From: Gammaproteobacteria bacterium
GTDB lineage: Bacteria > Pseudomonadota > Gammaproteobacteria > UBA5335 > SLRW01
Length of the DNA: 11,818 nt
Reading direction: 5' to 3'
Assembly: GCA_007134115.1 (NCBI GenBank)
Contig: SLLK01000148.1
Span: forward strand, 1 to 11,818
The translations under genes were made by a program, and so were the position numbers. Positions 6,147 to 11,818 of the stretch are shown here, in pieces. Within the stretch, counting starts at the first letter, position 1. Every line of letters starts with the position of its first letter. Under the pieces are notes generated by a model, which was given only the letters and a program-made list of their open reading frames with translations, ran no database searches and was not told where the DNA came from.

Positions 6147-8876
6147 GTGGGCCTGGAGGGAGTCAGGGAGGTATTGGTTATCGACTGGCGCGCCACGAGA
6201 TTGCTGATCAAGCTCCGGTGGCGGCTGCGCAACGTGGCGCGACGGCCGGCATGGTGGCGGCGTGTCTGCGCTTTTGCGCTGTTTCTGGCGCTCCTGCTGG
6301 TGTTTTATCCGCTGGCGGTATCTACAACAACCCCGCAACCGGACGCTGCCACCATGGTATGGGCGTCCGCGTTGACCCTGCTGCTGGTTGCCGCCGTTAG
6401 CGGGGTCATCGCACGCAGGCTGGGTGCCGGCACGGATTCGCGTGTGATTGACCGGTCGGTCATCAACGCCCTCAATGACGGCTACTACGAAGTGGATCTG
6501 AAGGGCAATATTGTCGATTTCAATGACGCGCTGCCGGGCCTTGTCGGCTATGCGGCCAATGAAGTGGTCGGCGTCAACTACCGGTCCTTCATGTCCGCGG
6601 AGGACGCGGCGCGTATCTTCGCCGTGTTCAATCGTGTGTATCTCAGCGGGGTGCCCCACCGCAGTGTGGCGTGGCGTATGCAGCGCCGTCCCCAGGATGT
6701 GCCGCGCGAGATGGAAGCCTCGGTGTCGCCGTGCCTGGACGGCGGCGGACAGGTCATCGGCTTTCGCGGCATTGTGCGTGACGTCACCGAGCGCTGGCGC
6801 ATGGAGCGCGAGCTGCGCGAAAGCGAGGAGCGACTGCGACGACTGTCGGAAGCCACGCTGGAGGGGGTCGTCATCCAGGACCGTGGTCGCATTCTTGACG
6901 TCAATGAAACGGCGGCGCGTATGTTCGGCGGCAAGGCCGCGGACCTCATCGGTCGTAGCACGCTGGATTTCGTGATTCCGGAACAACGCGAGCGCGTGCT
7001 GGGCTACATTCTTGAGCAACGCGAGAACCCCTACGAGTCGGTGGGCCTGCGCACGGACGGCAGTACCTTCCCGATGGAACTCATCGGCCGCACCATTCCC
7101 TACGACGGCGAGATGCGGCGGATTACCGCCGTACGCGATATCAGCGACCGCAAGGCTGCCGAGGCTGCGTTGCGGGACAGTGAAGAGCGTTATCGCCGTA
7201 TTTTCGAGGCCGCCACCGATGGCCTGCTGGTGTTCGACAGCGAAGGTCTGCTGGTGGATTTCAATCCGGCCGGCGACCACATGTTCGGGTTGCGCCAACG
7301 GGAACCCGGCACGACCACGCTGGATGAACTGCTGGATCAGCGCCCGGCGTCATTCTCCACGTCTTTTCTCGCCGCCGTCAGGGCCGGCGAAAATCCCCAT
7401 GATGAACTGCTGGGCCGACGTGGTGACGGCATCGTCTTTGACGTCGACCTGCGCGGCATGAGTTACAGATTGGCGGACGGTGAAGCCTGCCTGGTGGTGG
7501 CGCGGGACATCACCGAGCAAAAAAGCGCCCGGCGGCATATAGATTATCTGGCCCACTATGACCTGCTCACCGGTCTGCCCAACCGGGCGTTGTTGAATGA
7601 CCGGCTGGGCCAGGCACTGGTTCAGGCGGGGCGACGTCAAAGCATGGTCGGCGTATTGTTTATCGATCTGGATCGCTTCAAGACGGTGAACGATTCACTG
7701 GGCCACGGCGTGGGGGACACATTACTGGAGAAGGTGGCGCAACGGCTGAGAGACACTGTGCGCGCCGGTGATACGGTGAGCCGATCCGGCGGCGATGAGT
7801 TCGTGGTGATGTTGCCGGATCTGCGGGAAGTCAGGGAGGCAAGTGCGGTCGCGCAAAAGATCATGGAGGCGATCAACCGCCCCTTCGAGGTTGAGGCACA
7901 GGAACTGCGGGTCACGCCCAGCATCGGTATCAGTCTCTACCCGCGCGACGGTGATGCGCTGGAGCCACTGTTGCGCAATGCCGATGCCGCCATGTACCAC
8001 GCCAAGGAACGCGGTCGCGCCAATTTCCAGTTCTACTCCGACCGCATGCATGCCACGGTGCGCGAGCGCCTGGCCATGGAGGTGGGCTTGCGCGGCGCGC
8101 TGGAAAAGAACCAGCTCGAACTGGTCTACCAGCCCCAGGCCAGCATGGATGATTTCAGCATCATCGGCATTGAGGCGCTGCTGCGCTGGCGCCATCCGGA
8201 GCTGGGGCTGGTGTATCCGTCACGCTTTGTCGAGGCCGCCGAGCACAGCGGCCTGATGGCGGCCATCGGTGAATGGGTGCTGGAGCGCGCCTGCCGCCAG
8301 AATCGTCGCTGGCAGGACGCCGGTTTGCCGTGCGTACCTATCGCGGTTAATCTTTCACCCATGCAGTTCCGGCGCGGTCGGCTGGATGAGGTCGTGGCCG
8401 GGGTGCTTGAGCGTACCGGGCTGGAAGGGCGCTGGCTGGAGCTGGAGTTGACGGAGACCGTCATCATGCAGGAACTGGCGTCCACCAGCGAGGACATGCG
8501 GCGACTCAAACAACTGGGCTTGTCGCTGGCGCTGGACGACTTTGGCAAGGGGTACTCCAGCCTGAGCTATCTCAAGCGCTTCCCGCTGGACAAGCTCAAG
8601 ATTGATCAGTCCTTTGTGCGTGATGTCGTTGTCGATCCCGACGATGCCGCCATCGTGGCGGCCATCGTCAGCATGGCGCGCAGTTTGCGCCTGGGTGTGG
8701 TGGCGGAAGGCGTGGAACGTAAAGAGCAACTGGAGTTCCTGCGCGAGCAGGGCTGCGAGGCGGTGCAGGGCTTTTATCTGCAACGACCGGTTGCCGCAGC
8801 GACCATGGCCCGTATACTGCGCCGGGGCGGGGTTCAACCGGGGCGTCGACGTCGGGTTGCCGCACGGACCGAATAA
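6147..8876 (+). CDS. Membrane-anchored PAS-PAS-PAS-GGDEF-EAL c-di-GMP cyclase/phosphodiesterase
   Basis: A 909-aa signalling protein. A basic N-terminus precedes two membrane helices (about 41-59 and 70-90) joined by a very short outside loop, so sensing is probably cytoplasmic. Three PAS domains follow (about 103-216, 228-337 and 345-457), two of them entered by the ESEERLRR/DSEERYRR linker. The GGDEF domain (about 466-630) has an intact SGGDEF (548-552) and an inhibitory RxxD site (R539-D542) exactly five residues upstream, so it should make c-di-GMP and be product-inhibited. The EAL domain (about 640-890) keeps E676, N735, E767, D797-D798, K818, E854 and Q874, so c-di-GMP hydrolysis is also expected. 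The net activity cannot be predicted. The start is uncertain: GTG 6147 gives the longest frame, while TTG 6174 lies behind GGAGGG (6155-6160, 13 bases away) and AGGGAGG (6165-6171, only 2 bases away). It is probably the first gene of an operon with the methyltransferase. Confidence 0.93.
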   Translation: MGLEGVREVLVIDWRATRLLIKLRWRLRNVARRPAWWRRVCAFALFLALLLVFYPLAVSTTTPQPDAATMVWASALTLLLVAAVSGVIARRLGAGTDSRVIDRSVINALNDGYYEVDLKGNIVDFNDALPGLVGYAANEVVGVNYRSFMSAEDAARIFAVFNRVYLSGVPHRSVAWRMQRRPQDVPREMEASVSPCLDGGGQVIGFRGIVRDVTERWRMERELRESEERLRRLSEATLEGVVIQDRGRILDVNETAARMFGGKAADLIGRSTLDFVIPEQRERVLGYILEQRENPYESVGLRTDGSTFPMELIGRTIPYDGEMRRITAVRDISDRKAAEAALRDSEERYRRIFEAATDGLLVFDSEGLLVDFNPAGDHMFGLRQREPGTTTLDELLDQRPASFSTSFLAAVRAGENPHDELLGRRGDGIVFDVDLRGMSYRLADGEACLVVARDITEQKSARRHIDYLAHYDLLTGLPNRALLNDRLGQALVQAGRRQSMVGVLFIDLDRFKTVNDSLGHGVGDTLLEKVAQRLRDTVRAGDTVSRSGGDEFVVMLPDLREVREASAVAQKIMEAINRPFEVEAQELRVTPSIGISLYPRDGDALEPLLRNADAAMYHAKERGRANFQFYSDRMHATVRERLAMEVGLRGALEKNQLELVYQPQASMDDFSIIGIEALLRWRHPELGLVYPSRFVEAAEHSGLMAAIGEWVLERACRQNRRWQDAGLPCVPIAVNLSPMQFRRGRLDEVVAGVLERTGLEGRWLELELTETVIMQELASTSEDMRRLKQLGLSLALDDFGKGYSSLSYLKRFPLDKLKIDQSFVRDVVVDPDDAAIVAAIVSMARSLRLGVVAEGVERKEQLEFLREQGCEAVQGFYLQRPVAAATMARILRRGGVQPGRRRRVAARTE

Positions 8877-8898
8877 GCACAGACAACAGGGGCGCAAC

Positions 8899-9564
8899 AT
8901 GGATTTACCGGCGATTCGTAAAACCTACCGGCGCTATGCCGGCCACTACGACGTGGTCTTTGGTGCGGTATTCAACCCCGGCCGCAAGCAGGCCGTGGCC
9001 GCCATTAACAACAAGCCCGGCCAGCGCATCCTGGAAGTCGGGGTGGGTACCGGCCTGTCGCTGCCCATGTATCGCGAAGATGCCAGGGTCACCGGCATAG
9101 ACATCTCTCCGGAGATGCTCGACAAGGCGCGCGAGAAGGTGGCCGAGCAGAACCTGGGGCAGGTAGAGGCATTAATCGAGATGGATGCCGAGCAACTGGA
9201 GTTCCCGGATAACAGTTTTGACGCCGTGGTGGCCATGTATGTGGCGTCGGTGGTGCCCGATCCGGAGCGCCTGATGAACGAGATGCGCCGCGTGTGCGTG
9301 CCCGGCGGCGACATCCTGGTGATCAACCACTTTGCCTCCACCAATCCGGTGTTACGGCGTCTGGAGCGTGGCCTCAAGCCGTTGTCCAAAATGCTTGGAT
9401 TTCACCCGGACATGGACATTGACACCCTGCCCAACGAACCCGACTTCCCGCGTCTGAGCGTCAAGCCGGCCAATGCCTTCGGCTACTGGAAGCTGGTCCA
9501 GTATCGTAATGCCCCGGCGGGTGCGCATGGGGGTAACGGGGTCGCCGTGGCAGCGGAGAAGTAG
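8899..9564 (+). CDS. pmtA: Class I SAM-dependent methyltransferase, PmtA-like phospholipid N-methyltransferase
   Basis: The 221-aa protein has a Rossmann SAM-binding domain: motif I LEVGVGTG (45-52), the acidic end of strand 2 in GIDIS (D68), a post-motif with MDAEQLEFPDNSFDAVVAMYV (95-115), and VPGGDILVINHF (134-145). The entry YRRYAGHYDVVFGAVFNPGRKQAV and the VVPDP...VNHF pattern resemble Rhodobacter-type PmtA (about 200 aa), which methylates phosphatidylethanolamine to phosphatidylcholine at the membrane surface. No membrane helix is seen, as in that group. A ubiquinone-type or other small-molecule methyltransferase is the main alternative. The ATG at 8899 has AGGGG at 8888-8892, 6 bases upstream. 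It follows the GGDEF-EAL stop by 22 bases, so co-transcription is likely. The last 15 residues are Gly/Ala-rich and unconserved. Confidence 0.8.
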   Translation: MDLPAIRKTYRRYAGHYDVVFGAVFNPGRKQAVAAINNKPGQRILEVGVGTGLSLPMYREDARVTGIDISPEMLDKAREKVAEQNLGQVEALIEMDAEQLEFPDNSFDAVVAMYVASVVPDPERLMNEMRRVCVPGGDILVINHFASTNPVLRRLERGLKPLSKMLGFHPDMDIDTLPNEPDFPRLSVKPANAFGYWKLVQYRNAPAGAHGGNGVAVAAEK

Positions 9565-9579
9565 GGGGAGCGGTGGCCT

Positions 9580-9649
9580 GTGAAAGGTGGCAGGTGACAG
9601 GTGGAAAGTGAAAGGTGAAAGGTGAAAGGGGAAAAGTGAAAAGTGAATG
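9580..9649. repeat. Ten-copy degenerate heptamer tandem repeat (GTGAAAG)
   Basis: Seventy bases divide in perfect 7-base phase into ten units: GTGAAAG, GTGGCAG, GTGACAG, GTGGAAA, three exact GTGAAAG (9608-9628), then GGGAAAA, GTGAAAA and GTGAATG. The strand is almost free of C, unlike the surrounding GC-rich DNA. It begins 15 bases after the pmtA stop and lies outside any credible gene. The seven-base period gives minus-strand readings such as SLFPFHLSPFTFHLSP, which are repeat artefacts. Such heptamer arrays arise by replication slippage; no protein-binding role can be shown. Confidence 0.85.
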
Positions 9650-9748
9650 GGGTGCGGTTGCCGCGGATCATTTTTACGGCGCCTGGCGGGGGAAATGGCT
9701 CGGCAGGTGATGGAGCGAAGCACAAAAGCCGGGTAATCGAGCCCGTCG

Positions 9749-9838
9749 ACAGGTTCTGACTCACAAGCCTCCCCCCTTGCGCGAAGCGGAAGGGGGGATT
9801 GAGGGGGGATTCGGCAACGCCCCCGAAACCTGTTTTTT
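9749..9838. repeat. Three-armed palindromic element with terminal T-tract; possible terminator
   Basis: Outer arms ACAGGTT (9749-9755) and AACCTGT (9827-9833) are perfect 7-base complements. Inside, CCCCCCTT (9771-9778) pairs with AAGGGGGG (9790-9797), with a CGC/GCG extension around GAA. GGGGG (9804-9808) pairs with CCCCC (9820-9824). All three helices can form together as a three-way junction, and the two G-runs also compete for the same C-run. Six T follow the outer arm (9833-9838), so on the plus strand it could end the GGDEF-EAL-pmtA transcript; the T-tract overlaps the stop codon of the convergent gene. C/G-run palindromes with an AATCCCCCC motif are a known kind of dispersed intergenic repeat, so it may instead be a mobile palindrome. 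Confidence 0.5.
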
Positions 9839-10883
9839 ATTCGTCTTTTATCCCGCCCTTGAGCAGTGAAACGTCAAAGCCCCGCTCGTTGAGCAGGAAA
9901 GCGGCTGCCGAGCTGCGCCGCCCGGTGTCGCAGCAGGCGATGTAGGGCACGTCGGGGTCGAGCTCGTCGGCCTTGAGGCGCAGCAGGTACAGCGGCAGAT
10001 TGATGGCGCCGTCGAAGTGCCCGTTGCGAAACTCTGCGGGCAGGCGTACATCCAGCCAGCGCGCGCCCTTGGCGACCATCTCTTCAGCTTCCTGCTGGCT
10101 GACTTCATTGAGCAGGGGTTCGTTGAGCAGCGTCTGGAAATCTTCCTTGGACAGGCGCATGAGCTCGCCGTCGGTGGCCATGGTGACGGTGGCGTTGCGT
10201 GTGGTTTCGGCGACCAGCGCTTCCTCGCCGAAACTGTCGCCGTCGCGCAGTGTGGCCAGTTTGATTTCCTGCTTGTTGGCCGGATTGGTGCGCGACACGG
10301 TGCATTTGCCGCGGGCGATAATGTAGAAGTAATCGCCCGGGTCGCCCTGGCGCACGATGACATCGCCGGCGCTGGCGGCATGCGGTTCCATGCGCATGAA
10401 CATAGCCTGGATGTTGGCCGGGGGGATGCGGTGGAAGGCCCGTGTGCGCAGGATGCGGGTCATCCAGTCGCCGCCGGCCTCGCTGCCCTGGTCAGCCTCG
10501 CCGCTGAGCTCGTTGACCTCGAAGGCGCCGGTCTGGTCCCAGGTGAGCATCAGATCCAGCAGATCGCTGTCCACCAGCAGGATGCGACTGGTGGCGGCGG
10601 TGTGGGCGGTGTAGCGCCGCGGGTTGTGGTGGGCGAGCGGTTGCCGCGCCAGTTCGGTGCCGGGCTTGACGGTGGTGCGCTCTTCCTTGCCCTCAAGAAG
10701 CTTGACTGCACCATCGAGCACATACATGTGGTGTTTGACGCTGTCGCCGGCACGAAACAGGGTCTTGCCCGCGGGCACCTGTTGCACACGTACCTTGCCG
10801 GCCAGCTCGCGCAACTGGTCAACATGCATGTCGTGCATGGGGGACAGTTCCCGCAATTCGTGATGGTCGATGCTGTCAGCCAT
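9837..10883 (-). CDS. Fusion of two cyclic-nucleotide-binding domains and a rhodanese domain
   Basis: A 348-aa soluble protein. The first CNB domain (about 12-118) keeps the beta-roll (VPAGKTLFRAGDSVKHHMYVLDGAVKLLEG), but its phosphate-binding cassette is altered, with GTELARQPLAHH in place of FGE-x-AL. The second (about 142-252) is canonical: GDVIVRQGDPGDYFYIIARGK, then FGEEAL (E220) and TTRNATV (R229), so cNMP binding is plausible. No helix-turn-helix follows, so it is not a CRP-type DNA-binding regulator. A single rhodanese domain ends the protein (about 260-348): WLDVRLPAEFRNGHFDGAINLPL and CDTGRRS with the expected sulfur-accepting C318, suggesting cNMP-gated sulfurtransferase or persulfide sensing. 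This is inference. ATG 10883 is chosen; GTG 10901 (six residues longer) is possible, and neither has a strong ribosome site. It is convergent with pmtA and divergent from the GAF gene. Confidence 0.88.
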   Translation of the reverse strand: MADSIDHHELRELSPMHDMHVDQLRELAGKVRVQQVPAGKTLFRAGDSVKHHMYVLDGAVKLLEGKEERTTVKPGTELARQPLAHHNPRRYTAHTAATSRILLVDSDLLDLMLTWDQTGAFEVNELSGEADQGSEAGGDWMTRILRTRAFHRIPPANIQAMFMRMEPHAASAGDVIVRQGDPGDYFYIIARGKCTVSRTNPANKQEIKLATLRDGDSFGEEALVAETTRNATVTMATDGELMRLSKEDFQTLLNEPLLNEVSQQEAEEMVAKGARWLDVRLPAEFRNGHFDGAINLPLYLLRLKADELDPDVPYIACCDTGRRSSAAAFLLNERGFDVSLLKGGIKDE

Positions 10884-10940
10884 ACTCAAAGTCCGTTTCA
10901 CAACCTGATGCGCGCTGCCGGCGCCCGCTGTCAGGGGCTT

Positions 10941-10950
10941 ACTTTAGCAC
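10941..10950 (-). promoter_or_regulatory. Candidate extended -10 element for the CNB-rhodanese gene
   Basis: Read on the minus strand, GTGCTAAAGT (10950 to 10941) contains TGnTAAAGT, an extended -10 match 57 bases ahead of the ATG. No good -35 is seen at the usual distance. The same ten bases precede the GGDEF-EAL gene. This is weak motif evidence only. Confidence 0.25.
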
Positions 10951-10971
10951 AGCTCCCCGAGGTTGCCCGGT

Positions 10972-10987
10972 AGTGAACTGGTTCACA
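10972..10987. promoter_or_regulatory. CRP/Vfr-type palindromic site
   Basis: AGTGA-N6-TCACA matches nine of ten bases of the classical CRP half-site pair TGTGA-N6-TCACA, and the inner GTGAAC/GTTCAC is a perfect inverted repeat with a 2-base centre. It lies in the divergent gap between the CNB-rhodanese gene and the GAF gene and overlaps the candidate -35 of the latter. Whether it activates or represses cannot be told. The nearby CNB protein itself lacks a DNA-binding domain, so a separate CRP-family regulator would be needed. Confidence 0.45.
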
Positions 10988-11009
10988 TACGCCGCGTTGC
11001 AATTATGCT
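10982..11009 (+). promoter_or_regulatory. Candidate sigma70 promoter for the GAF/HD-GYP gene
   Basis: TTCACA (10982-10987) and TATGCT (11004-11009) are separated by 16 bases and match the -35 and -10 consensus at five and four of six positions. The local sequence is more A/T-rich than its surroundings. It would give a leader of roughly 85 to 135 bases depending on which start is used. The rest of the 10884-11150 gap shows no gene. Confidence 0.4.
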
Positions 11010-11150
11010 TTAATGGCGCAACATGGCGCAGGCAAAGGAGTGTTTCCACAGCCTGCTTCCGCAGTCCCGGCTTTGGGGTGCAGACTGTTGCCTTCAGGGA
11101 ATATGGCGCGCAATGATTTTGACAGCCACAATCCGGGCGGAGGCGCAGCC

Positions 11151-11818
11151 GTGTCAGCAAACACAGCGGGAATCGCCGAACGCATTGAACGGCTCAACCG
11201 TATCGGGGTGGCGCTGTCGGCCGAGGCCGATACGCGCCGCGTGCTGGAGATGGTTCTCGACGGCGCCCGCGAGCTGTGTCATGCCGATGGTGGCACCTTG
11301 TACACGGTGCAGGACGACGGCCGGCGCTTGCAATTCGATATTGTGCGCAATGACACCCTGGATATCGGCTGGGGCGGTCCTGACCAGCCCCCGGTGCCGT
11401 CGGAGATGCCCCCGGTGTTGCTGTATGACGAACAGGGACGGCCGGCGCGGCATACGGTGGTAGGCTGTGCGGCGCTGGATCGTGCCACGCTGAATATCGC
11501 CGACGCCTGGACCGACACCCGCTTTGATTTCTCCGGCACCCGTGCCTTTGACCAGCGCACCGGGTATCGCTCCCGTTCCCTGCTCGCGGTGCCCATGCTT
11601 GATCACCGCGGCAAGCTGATCGGCGTGCTGCAATTGCTCAACCGGGCGGCGGAACACGCCGACGCCGCCGGCGTGTTCGACGCCACCGATATCAGCCTGG
11701 CGCAATCGCTGGCCTCGCAGGGCGCCGTAGCGCTGAGCCGGCAGCGACTGGCTGATCAGCAGCGGGAGCTGTTCGAGTCATTTGTGCGCCTGCTGGCAGC
11801 CGGGATTGACGAAAAGTC
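11151..11818 (+). CDS. GAF-domain protein, probable N-terminus of an HD-GYP c-di-GMP phosphodiesterase (3' truncated)
   Basis: The frame is open to the window end and gives 222 complete residues. A GAF domain (about 24-195) is shown by ALSAEADTRRVLEMVLDGARELCHADGGTLY, AWTDTRFDFSGTRAFDQRTGYRSRSLLAVPM and KLIGVLQLLNR. A helix QRLADQQRELFESFVRLLAAGIDEKS then reaches the edge. In GAF-HD-GYP proteins this phrase leads directly into the catalytic HD-GYP domain (DEKSPYTGGH), which here would lie just outside, so c-di-GMP hydrolysis is inferred, not seen. GTG 11151 is preferred because GGAGG (11139-11143) sits 7 bases upstream. ATG 11103 is in frame and would add 16 residues, with a poorly spaced AGGGA only 2 bases before it. 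No membrane segment is seen; the GAF domain probably senses a small ligand in the cytoplasm. Confidence 0.85.
   Translation, partial: MSANTAGIAERIERLNRIGVALSAEADTRRVLEMVLDGARELCHADGGTLYTVQDDGRRLQFDIVRNDTLDIGWGGPDQPPVPSEMPPVLLYDEQGRPARHTVVGCAALDRATLNIADAWTDTRFDFSGTRAFDQRTGYRSRSLLAVPMLDHRGKLIGVLQLLNRAAEHADAAGVFDATDISLAQSLASQGAVALSRQRLADQQRELFESFVRLLAAGIDEK

Noticed and set aside
6099..7298. Open frame of 399 codons on the minus strand opposite the GGDEF-EAL gene
   Set aside because: It is His/Gln/Arg-rich, matches no family, and overlies well-defined PAS domains on the plus strand.
9483..9764. Minus-strand frame encoding repeated FHFSPFTFHLS residues
   Set aside because: The apparent protein repeat is produced by the GTGAAAG heptamer array read in reverse; no start context or homology supports a gene.
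10017..10973. Open frame of 318 codons on the plus strand
   Set aside because: It lies opposite the CNB-rhodanese gene, whose domains are recognisable; this is a shadow.
11023..11463. Open frame of 146 codons on the plus strand overlapping the GAF gene start
   Set aside because: It is Arg/Cys/Trp-rich after the first 30 residues and is the out-of-frame reading of the GAF gene; its ATG has no ribosome site in front of it.

Overview
The window is GC-rich, densely coded chromosomal DNA with short intergenic gaps. It most likely comes from a gammaproteobacterium, perhaps a Chromatiales/Ectothiorhodospiraceae-type lineage. That guess rests on the phosphoenolpyruvate carboxylase, a PmtA-type phospholipid methyltransferase, the abundance of cyclic-dinucleotide signalling proteins and the strong codon bias toward G/C. 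The genus cannot be fixed from the sequence alone. No phage, transposase, CRISPR, tRNA or rRNA was recognised.

Left part (1-3236), metabolic and housekeeping genes: the C-terminal end of an unidentified gene (1-168); a palindromic intergenic repeat (181-255); a DNA-repair methyltransferase (ogt, 331-813) followed by a hairpin/T-tract; a LHPP-like HAD phosphatase (989-1753); a convergent VOC/glyoxalase-fold protein (1781-2182, minus); and, divergent from it, a glutathione S-transferase-like protein with an extra C-terminal beta-rich domain (2295-3236).

Middle (3247-5979, minus): a full-length phosphoenolpyruvate carboxylase with all catalytic and aspartate-feedback residues in place. It forms oxaloacetate for anaplerosis.

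Right part (6083-11818), a nucleotide-signalling neighbourhood. A membrane-bound triple-PAS GGDEF-EAL protein (6147-8876) appears able both to make and to break c-di-GMP. It is followed after 22 bases by a PmtA-like phospholipid N-methyltransferase (8899-9564), probably in the same transcript. A 272-base gap then holds a ten-copy heptamer array and a potentially three-armed palindromic element ending in a T-tract. Convergent to it lies a fusion of two cyclic-nucleotide-binding domains with a rhodanese domain (9837-10883, minus). Divergent from that gene begins a GAF protein (11151 to the window end) whose last residues look like the entry to an HD-GYP c-di-GMP phosphodiesterase domain. A CRP/Vfr-type palindrome lies in the divergent gap over a candidate -35 box. 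c-di-GMP turnover, cNMP sensing and membrane-lipid modification are therefore physically clustered, but a functional link is inference.

All large frames opposite or overlapping these genes read as shadows. Nothing here is clearly a new system. The most unusual items are the CNB-CNB-rhodanese fusion facing a c-di-GMP regulator across a CRP-like site, and the structured repeat block at 9580-9838.
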